A DNA stretch of 7,888 nt from Bacteroidales bacterium (GTDB lineage Bacteria > Bacteroidota > Bacteroidia > Bacteroidales > GCA-2748055): contig JAOZLK010000186.1 of the NCBI GenBank assembly GCA_029934875.1, positions 1-7,888 of the forward strand, read 5' to 3'. Positions 1 through 6,067 of this stretch are shown piece by piece. Position 1 is the stretch's first letter. The number at the start of each line of letters is the position of its first letter. Position numbers and translations under genes: made by a program. The notes under the pieces were generated by a model. The model made no database searches. It was not told where the DNA came from and worked only from the letters and a program-made list of their open reading frames with translations.

Positions 1-342
1 GAAAAAGGATTCTATGATGTCTATGTTTATATTCCCATGGGAGCCATGTATAAACGTCCTTCCCGCAACAATCAGGGTGGACAGGGACAAGGCGGGCAGA
101 ACCAGGGTCGAGGTGGAGGTTTCAGACCGGAATTTGCAGATAAGGGTAGCGATTACCACTACACCATTAGCTCAAGTGAAGGAAGTGAAACGCTGATTTT
201 CGAATTGAACAATCCCGAAGATGGCTGGAACCGACTGGGATCCTTTCATTTTCCTGCTGATTCGGTAAGTATACAGCTTACAAATGAGACTGATGGCAGG
301 CGGATTATTGCAGACGCCGTGAAATGGGTAAAGAAACAGTAA
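1..342 (+). CDS. C-terminal part of a golvesin/xanthan-lyase-like (CBD-like) domain protein, 5' truncated
   Basis: The frame is open from base 1 to the TAA at 340-342, giving 113 visible residues; the start lies upstream of the window. The visible part looks like a golvesin/Xly CBD-like beta-sandwich. It opens with a strand of the type YDVYVYIP (residues 5-12), then has YHYTI (52-56), a D-G-W-x-x-L-G-x-F-x-F stretch, and a closing G-R-x-x-I-A-D-A-V-K-W-V segment near the C-terminus. Such domains usually sit at the end of exported proteins of Bacteroidota, often annotated as xanthan lyase or FAD-dependent oxidoreductase. The catalytic part, if any, is not visible, so the full protein's function cannot be named. 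Between the first two strands there is a Gly/Gln-rich insert (about residues 25-40). The gene ends 38 bp before the efflux cluster on the same strand. A functional link is not shown by the sequence. Confidence 0.75.
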   Translation, partial: EKGFYDVYVYIPMGAMYKRPSRNNQGGQGQGGQNQGRGGGFRPEFADKGSDYHYTISSSEGSETLIFELNNPEDGWNRLGSFHFPADSVSIQLTNETDGRRIIADAVKWVKKQ

Positions 343-380
343 ACAATACATAGTACTCAGTGAAAAATAAAAGGTAAAAA
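343..380 (+). other. 38 bp gap before the efflux cluster, without recognisable signals
   Basis: This AT-rich gap separates the golvesin-domain gene from the channel gene. I see no hairpin with a T-run (terminator) and no Bacteroidota-type TTTG / TAnnTTTG promoter pair. The only dyad is the 6-base AGTACT, too short to call an operator. Either the efflux genes are read through from upstream or their promoter lies inside the preceding gene. Confidence 0.5.
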
Positions 381-1874
381 ATGTATGCTATGAGGATATA
401 TTTAATGGCAGGAGTGATGATCCTGTTTGGAGCTGCGTTGCAGGGGCAGGCCCTGCTAACCATCGACCGTTCCATGGAGATAGCCGTGGAGCACAGTCCC
501 GATATGTTGCAAACGGAGCTGTCCCTGGAAAGGAGCCAGGAAAGACTCAATGCACAGCGGGCACGTCTCAAGTCCCAGTTCTCCATCACGCTGGATCCCT
601 TTGAGTATGAAAAAACCAACCGTTTCGATGATCAGACAAACGAGTGGTACATTAACGAAACGGCCTCATCCGGTGGTACCTTTGCCATCAACCAGCGGAT
701 TCTGCCCACCGACGGTGAGCTCACCCTCGTAAACCGATTCTCTTATGATTATGGCTATACCGAATCGGCTTACGCAATGGATCCGATCTCCACGACCTTT
801 AACAACCGCCTCTACCTTGAGTTTAGCCAGCCCATATTTACATATAACAGAACCAGGATGGAGACCGAAAGGCTGGAACTGGACTATGAGGCTTCCCTGA
901 TTCGCTACCTCTTGATGCGACTTACCCTTGAGCGCAATGTCTCCCAGGAATTCTATGCTGTTTATTCAAGTCAGATGAGCTTGGAAATTGCCCGTGAGGA
1001 TTTTAAAAACAACCAGGAGAGCTACGAAATCATCCGAAACAAAGTGGATGGAGGCATGCTTGCCCTGGAAGAGTTGTACCAGGCCGAGGTGAACCTGGCC
1101 ACTTCAAACTCGGGAGTATTTAATGCTGAACTCTCCCTGGCCAACCGCATGGATCAGTTTAAGGTCCTCATTGGACTCTCATTGGATACTACCATTTTGA
1201 TTGCTGCTGAAATCATCGCCGATACAATCCCTGTAAACCAGGAGCTTGCCATCACCCATGCCCTGGATAACAGGATGGAACTGCGTGAGCGGGAAATTGA
1301 CATGCAAAATGCCAATTTTAACCTGATTGTGGCCCAATCGACCAACGAATTTAGCGGCTCCGTCAGAGCTTCATTTGGCGTACAGGCAAACAATGAAGAT
1401 TTGTCTGAGCTCTTTGGAACACCCACCAATACGCCTGCAATCGGCCTGACTCTTAATATTCCCCTCTTTGACTGGGGGGAAAGGAAGTCGGAGATCAAGG
1501 CTGCCGAGGCTAGCCTCAAGAGTACGGAGATCTCCTATGAGGTGGAACAAACCAATATAGTAATGAACATCCGGGCGGTGGTACGTAGTCTGAAGAACCT
1601 GGAAAACCAGATTCAGATTCAGGAAAAAACCGTTGAAAATGCGGAGCTGGCCTACGACATAAACCTGGAAAGGTATCGCAACGGCGATCTGACCAGTCTC
1701 GACCTGGGAATGTACCAGAATCAGCTTTCCGAATCAAAAATGTCGCTCACCAATGCCATCATCGATTATAAAATTGAGCTTCTCAATCTTAAAATTCAAA
1801 GCCTTTACGATTTTGAAAAACAAATCCCGATCATTCCCGAAGAGCTCAGTTCCCACGAAGAAAAGAAACGATAG
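381..1874 (+). CDS. TolC-family outer-membrane efflux channel (OMF component)
   Basis: This 497-residue protein is predicted to be the outer-membrane duct of a tripartite RND pump: three copies would form a beta-barrel plus a long periplasmic alpha-helical tunnel. It starts with a signal peptide (Arg5, hydrophobic core about residues 6-20, probable cleavage near residues 19-23). There is no lipobox Cys, so it is not lipidated. The duplicated OMF architecture is visible. Repeat 1 begins LTIDRSMEIAVEHSPD and includes the strand LEFSQPIF (146-153). Repeat 2 begins near ELAITHALDNRMELRERE and includes LTLNIPLFDWGERKSEI (356-372). Both repeats are followed by long charged helices. Length is typical for the family. 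ATG 381 follows an A-rich run with a weak AAGG; ATG 390 is a possible alternative start and would leave the signal peptide intact. The stop is 2 bp before the adaptor gene, implying cotranscription. The substrate is not deducible. Confidence 0.93.
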   Translation: MYAMRIYLMAGVMILFGAALQGQALLTIDRSMEIAVEHSPDMLQTELSLERSQERLNAQRARLKSQFSITLDPFEYEKTNRFDDQTNEWYINETASSGGTFAINQRILPTDGELTLVNRFSYDYGYTESAYAMDPISTTFNNRLYLEFSQPIFTYNRTRMETERLELDYEASLIRYLLMRLTLERNVSQEFYAVYSSQMSLEIAREDFKNNQESYEIIRNKVDGGMLALEELYQAEVNLATSNSGVFNAELSLANRMDQFKVLIGLSLDTTILIAAEIIADTIPVNQELAITHALDNRMELREREIDMQNANFNLIVAQSTNEFSGSVRASFGVQANNEDLSELFGTPTNTPAIGLTLNIPLFDWGERKSEIKAAEASLKSTEISYEVEQTNIVMNIRAVVRSLKNLENQIQIQEKTVENAELAYDINLERYRNGDLTSLDLGMYQNQLSESKMSLTNAIIDYKIELLNLKIQSLYDFEKQIPIIPEELSSHEEKKR

Positions 1875-1876
1875 AT

Positions 1877-2947
1877 ATGATAAGCATGAAAAAGTTCAAA
1901 AACACACACCCGGTCATCCTGGTAGTTTTACTGGCGCTGACATCTTGCCAACAGCCATCCATGGAAGTAAATACCACCATAGAAGTCCCCGTGGACGTAT
2001 TCGAAATTACTACATCCTCCATTGAAGAGTTCGTCAGCACCACGGGAACGGTTTACCCCATGAAAGAGGTGAGTCTCAGTTCGGAGATTACCGGTGAATA
2101 CATCCTGCAGGTCAATCCATCCACCGGGAAAACCTATGCCCTGGGAGATCAAGTGAAAGCTGGCGCCACCATCATCAAACTGGAGGACGAAGAGTATGTT
2201 AACGATCTGAGATTCAGGTCTAAAGAGGTGGACCTGGACATTTCAAAACTTGAGTACGAAAAACAACAGGCACTCTATAAAAAGGGTGGTGTCACCCTCA
2301 GGGATCTGAAAAATGCAGAGATTACCCTGATCAATACAGAGTACGACATGGAGAGTAGCCGGATCAACCTGGCCAAGATGTCAATGAAGGCTCCCTTCTC
2401 GGGAATAATTGCCGAACTTCCTTTTTTCACAAGGGGCACCAGGGTGGCTGCAAATACCGTGATGGTGCGAATTATCGACTACGACAAGCTCTATCTAGAG
2501 GCCAATCTGCCCGAAAAATACTTCAGGAATATCAACAAGGGCTTCAAAGTATATATAAGCTCTTATACCAGCGTTGCGGATACCCTGCTGGGAATCATCA
2601 CTCAGATTTCTCCCTCCATCGATCCGGAAGCACGTACATTCAAATGTTTTGTGGAGGTGGATAACGAGCAGGAAATATTGCTGCCGGGAATGTTTGTGAA
2701 AGCCGACCTGGTGGTCAACTCTGCAGAAGAGGTCATTGTTATCCCCAAGGATATTATCATGAGCCGGAACCGAAACCAGATCGTATATGTGGTTGAACAG
2801 GGAGTGGCCAGCGAACGGATCATTACCACCGGACTACAATCTGCCAGCGATGTGGAGGTGAAAATGGGACTGCTGAAAGGAGAGAGTATTGTCAATTCGG
2901 GATTTGAGACGCTGCGGGATCAGTCCCGGGTACGAATCCTCAGGTAG
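1877..2947 (+). CDS. RND efflux periplasmic adaptor subunit (HlyD/AcrA-type membrane fusion lipoprotein)
   Basis: This 356-residue adaptor is predicted to link the inner-membrane permease to the TolC-like channel. A lipoprotein signal peptide ends in the lipobox L-T-S-C with Cys24 as the lipidation site. Residues +2/+3 are Gln-Gln, and no acidic surface-export signal follows, which favours a periplasm-facing anchor. A first lipoyl half-motif lies near 80-102 (G-D-Q-V-K-A-G). A short helical hairpin spans about 112-168. The second lipoyl half is marked by MKAPFSGII (170-178). The beta-barrel carries SPSIDPEARTF (245-255) and LLPGMFVKADL (268-278). The membrane-proximal domain starts at VIVIPKDIIM and ends with a G-L-L-K-G-E motif. 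The gene begins 2 bp after the channel gene. ATG 1886 (MKKFKN) is an equally plausible start and looks more like a typical lipoprotein N-terminus; no clear SD decides it. The hairpin is shorter than that of AcrA by eye. Confidence 0.93.
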   Translation: MISMKKFKNTHPVILVVLLALTSCQQPSMEVNTTIEVPVDVFEITTSSIEEFVSTTGTVYPMKEVSLSSEITGEYILQVNPSTGKTYALGDQVKAGATIIKLEDEEYVNDLRFRSKEVDLDISKLEYEKQQALYKKGGVTLRDLKNAEITLINTEYDMESSRINLAKMSMKAPFSGIIAELPFFTRGTRVAANTVMVRIIDYDKLYLEANLPEKYFRNINKGFKVYISSYTSVADTLLGIITQISPSIDPEARTFKCFVEVDNEQEILLPGMFVKADLVVNSAEEVIVIPKDIIMSRNRNQIVYVVEQGVASERIITTGLQSASDVEVKMGLLKGESIVNSGFETLRDQSRVRILR

Positions 2948-2965
2948 AAAAACAAGCAAACTGCC

Positions 2966-5900
2966 ATGTTAAAAGCCATTACCAGATTTTCAGTCAGCTA
3001 CCCCGTTTCGGTGAGTATGATTATACTCGCCACGCTCTTGCTTGGATTTATATCCTTTCAAAAACTGGGCATTGACCTTTTCCCCAATCTTCACAGCCCA
3101 AAGCTTTTCATTGAGCTCGTGTCCGGTGAGCGTCCTCCTGAAGAAATGGAGGATAAATTCGTACAGGGTGTGGAGTCCCTGGCCATCAGGCAGAGTGGAG
3201 TTGTAAATGTGTCTTCCACCTCCAGGGTGGGGGTGGCACTCATCGAGGTGGAGTACACATGGGAAAAGGATATGAACGAGGCCTTCCTGGATCTCTCCAA
3301 AGCGCTCTCCTCCTTTAACCAGGATGATGAGCTGGAGGAGATCAATATCACCCAGTACGATCCCAATTCAACACCGGTGATGCTGGTGGCCTTCGGTCAT
3401 AGCGAAAGTGCTGATCTGAACGAATTGAGGCTTACGGCTGAAAATTATGTAAGAAATGAACTGATCCGCCTGGAAGGAATTGCTGATGTAGAGGTGGATG
3501 GAGCCGAAGAGCTTGAAGTTCGGGTCGAAACCAATGATCACCTTCTCTCTTCTTTTGACCTGGATATAGCCACGATTACAGCTAAAATTCAGAGTTACAA
3601 TCAGAATATCTCAGGTGGATCCATCGTTGAGACCGGGAAGCGATATATCGTTCGTGGTATCAGTGAACTGGAACAGGTGCGTGACCTGGAGGAGATTATC
3701 GTGAAGATGGGAGTGTCGGGTGAAGCATCAGCCGGTGAACGGGTTCCTGTATTGCTGAGAGATGTGGCCACGATCACATACAGCCTGAAGGATCAGGAGA
3801 ATGCTGTCATGCTCAACGGGAAAGCCTCTGTGGGCTTAAGCATTTACAAGGAGATGCGATACAATACTGTCAAAGCAGTGGAAGACCTGAAGTTGGCCAT
3901 GTCCGATATGGAGCGGGCGCTGCCGGGATTTACCTTCACCATTGTGGAAGACCAGGGTAACTACATTTCCTCATCCATCGGGGAGGTAAGCAACAGCCTG
4001 ATCGGAGGCATCGTGCTGGCTGTTTTTGTGCTATTCCTTTTTCTCCGGCGCATCGGACCCACTGCCATTGTCAGTATCGCCATTCCAGTCTCCATCATCG
4101 CCACTTTTGTGTTGATGTATTTCTCAGGACTGACCTTAAATATCATGACCCTGGGTGGCCTGGCTCTCGGTGCAGGAATGCTGGTAGACAATGCCATCGT
4201 GGTGCTTGAGAATATTTTCCGGCATCATGAAAAGGGAGCTGAGGCTGGCGAGGCAGCAGTCAAAGGCACTTCACAGGTGGGAGGTGCCATCATTGCCTCA
4301 ACGCTTACCACCATTGTGGTATTCATCCCCATCGTATACATGCGTGGTGCTTCGGGGGAGTTATTCAAGGAGCAGGCTTTTACAGTTGCCTTTTCCCTTC
4401 TTGCCTCACTTATGGTGGCCGTCCTGATCATTCCCATGCTCTATTCAAGGGTTTATCGGAAAAAGTCACCCTTTAGCGGTAAGCGGCGTCAATCAGTACA
4501 GTTCAATGGCTATGGACGCTTCCTGGATAAGATGCTGAATTACAGGGCCTGGGTTCTGCTGGCTTCAGCTCTGCTGATGACAGGAGGCTGGTTCATGCTT
4601 CAGAAGACAGGTAGCGAGTTCATGCCCCGGGCTGAAACCCGTGAGTTCTATGTGGACCTTCAAATGCCGGAAGGAACCCAGCTGGAACGAACCGCGGGTG
4701 CAGTACATAGCCTTGAGGAGATTATACGGGAGCTCACAGGAGAAGAACTTGAACAGATTTACAGCGAAATAGGACCAACTTCCGGCCTCAGTGGAGGTGG
4801 GGATAAGCTCTTTGATGACCAGAACATGGCCACCATCAAAGTTAAATTAAAAGCAGACAGCCGGCTTTCTGTAAGTAGTGTAATTTCTGTGCTCACGGAG
4901 CATTTCAGGGGAAATCCAAATTACACTGCTCTTTTCAGGCAGGAAGAGAGTGCCCTTTCGGCCATACTGGGAACCAACAATGCTCCACTTGTGGTAGAAA
5001 TAAGCGGGGAGGAAATGGATGAGCTGGAAGCCCTCACCGAATTAATTATTTCGCAGATATCAGAAGTAGAAGGCATTCGCAATATTAGCTCATCCATAGA
5101 AGGTGGAGCACCGGAAGTGGAAATTGTGATTGACCGCTACCGGGCCGGACTGATGAATGTGGATATAAATACACTCATTAACCGTGTTAGTGAGAAGCTT
5201 CAGGGGAGCGATGCAGGCCAGATGACCCTCAAGGGCGATCTGACCGATATTACGGTAAAGCTGCATGACATCACCCTGCAGGAACTGGAGATGCTTTCTG
5301 TGGAGGTCAACAATACTGAAATCCTTCTCAGGGAGGTAGCCGATATCAGGATTGGAAACTCTCCGCGTGAAATCCTGCACAACAATCAGAACCGGATCGT
5401 GGAAATCACCGCTGATCTGGACAAGGAGCTGGCCCTTGACAAGGTGGCTGGTGCCATAGATAAAGAGCTGGAAGGACTCGAGTTTCCTCCCAAATACAGC
5501 TATAAAATTACGGGTGAAGAGGCACTCAGGAAAGAATCCATGGGAAGCCTGGGTTTTGCCCTGCTTCTCTCACTCATCCTGGTATACATGGTGATGGCAG
5601 CGCAGTTTGAAAGCCTGGTGCATCCTTTCACCATCCTGCTTCCGGTACCCCTGGCTGTGGTAGGGGCCGTAGCTGTATTCTATATCCAGGGAAACGCTCT
5701 GAACATCATGGCCCTCATTGGGATCATCTTGCTGGTTGGTATTGCCGTAAACGACTCCATCATCCTGGTGGATGCCATCAACCAGTTCCGAAAGGAGGGG
5801 ATGAGGCTGAAGGAGGCCATTATTTCAGCGGGTCAACGTCGGATCAGACCCATTCTGATGACCAGTCTGACCACCATCCTGGCGCTGTTTCCCTTAACCC

Positions 5901-6067
5901 TGGGCTTCGGAGAAAGCGCATCCCTCCGTTCACCCATGGCCTGGGCAGTGATCGGTGGCCTGGTCACCTCCACCATGCTGACACTGGTGGTAATTCCCTG
6001 TATTTATATGGCATTTGGACTACTTGGTTCAAGGTACCGGAAGGAGGAGGTCAAAGGCGGTGAATAA
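2966..6067 (+). CDS. RND efflux permease 1 (AcrB-like HAE family, inner membrane, full length)
   Basis: This 1033-residue protein has the standard length and duplicated layout of AcrB-type proton/substrate antiporters. TM1 lies at about 11-29, followed by LFPN and the first periplasmic porter region (about 30-340). TM2-6 occupy about 345-490, with GAGMLVDNAIVVLEN holding Asp408 and Asn409. This is followed by TTIVVFIP (448-455). TM7 lies at about 529-545, then EFMP (551-554) and the second periplasmic region with MPEGTQLE. TM8-12 run from about 862, with YMVMAAQFES (874-883), VGIAVNDSI and RRIRPILMTSL. By alignment to AcrB, Asp407 is kept (Asp408 here), Asp408 becomes Asn409, Lys940 becomes Asn929, and Arg971 is kept (Arg961). 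The protein lacks the CzcA-type heavy-metal signature, so a drug, lipid or other hydrophobic substrate is more likely than metal. It lies 18 bp after the adaptor gene and overlaps the next permease by 8 bp. ATG 2966 has no obvious SD, as is usual in Bacteroidota. Confidence 0.95.
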   Translation: MLKAITRFSVSYPVSVSMIILATLLLGFISFQKLGIDLFPNLHSPKLFIELVSGERPPEEMEDKFVQGVESLAIRQSGVVNVSSTSRVGVALIEVEYTWEKDMNEAFLDLSKALSSFNQDDELEEINITQYDPNSTPVMLVAFGHSESADLNELRLTAENYVRNELIRLEGIADVEVDGAEELEVRVETNDHLLSSFDLDIATITAKIQSYNQNISGGSIVETGKRYIVRGISELEQVRDLEEIIVKMGVSGEASAGERVPVLLRDVATITYSLKDQENAVMLNGKASVGLSIYKEMRYNTVKAVEDLKLAMSDMERALPGFTFTIVEDQGNYISSSIGEVSNSLIGGIVLAVFVLFLFLRRIGPTAIVSIAIPVSIIATFVLMYFSGLTLNIMTLGGLALGAGMLVDNAIVVLENIFRHHEKGAEAGEAAVKGTSQVGGAIIASTLTTIVVFIPIVYMRGASGELFKEQAFTVAFSLLASLMVAVLIIPMLYSRVYRKKSPFSGKRRQSVQFNGYGRFLDKMLNYRAWVLLASALLMTGGWFMLQKTGSEFMPRAETREFYVDLQMPEGTQLERTAGAVHSLEEIIRELTGEELEQIYSEIGPTSGLSGGGDKLFDDQNMATIKVKLKADSRLSVSSVISVLTEHFRGNPNYTALFRQEESALSAILGTNNAPLVVEISGEEMDELEALTELIISQISEVEGIRNISSSIEGGAPEVEIVIDRYRAGLMNVDINTLINRVSEKLQGSDAGQMTLKGDLTDITVKLHDITLQELEMLSVEVNNTEILLREVADIRIGNSPREILHNNQNRIVEITADLDKELALDKVAGAIDKELEGLEFPPKYSYKITGEEALRKESMGSLGFALLLSLILVYMVMAAQFESLVHPFTILLPVPLAVVGAVAVFYIQGNALNIMALIGIILLVGIAVNDSIILVDAINQFRKEGMRLKEAIISAGQRRIRPILMTSLTTILALFPLTLGFGESASLRSPMAWAVIGGLVTSTMLTLVVIPCIYMAFGLLGSRYRKEEVKGGE
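6042..6050 (+). promoter_or_regulatory. Shine-Dalgarno-like site for the GTG-started second permease
   Basis: Two overlapping AGGAGG hexamers (6042-6047 and 6045-6050) lie inside the last codons of permease 1. The second one ends 9 bases before GTG 6060. The position fits ribosome binding and, with the 8-base gene overlap, translational coupling. The other three starts in the cluster have no such site. The purine run also encodes Lys-Glu-Glu in the charged tail of permease 1, so it could be coincidental, and SD use is generally weak in Bacteroidota. Confidence 0.5.
6060..6067 (+). other. 8-base overlap between the two RND permease genes
   Basis: The second permease's GTG (6060-6062) precedes the TAA of the first (6065-6067) in a different frame, giving an 8-base overlap. 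Overlaps of this size usually mean the downstream gene is translated by ribosomes finishing the upstream one. That would tie the production of both permeases together. Confidence 0.8.

Noticed and set aside
351..360. AGTACT dyad in the 38 bp gap as an operator or terminator stem
   Set aside because: Six bases without flanking arms or a T-run is expected by chance and supports neither reading.
305..619. 104-codon minus-strand open frame across the start of the channel gene
   Set aside because: It overlaps the signal peptide region of a clear TolC-family gene, shows no recognisable domain, and its C-terminal half is read from an AT-rich gap. It is a shadow frame.
2966..6067. Heavy-metal (CzcA/CusA-type) RND permease
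   Set aside because: The TM4 motif is of the GMLVDNAIVVLEN type rather than the metal-pump form with Asp-Gly, and no Met/His-rich metal-binding stretches are visible in the adaptor or channel.
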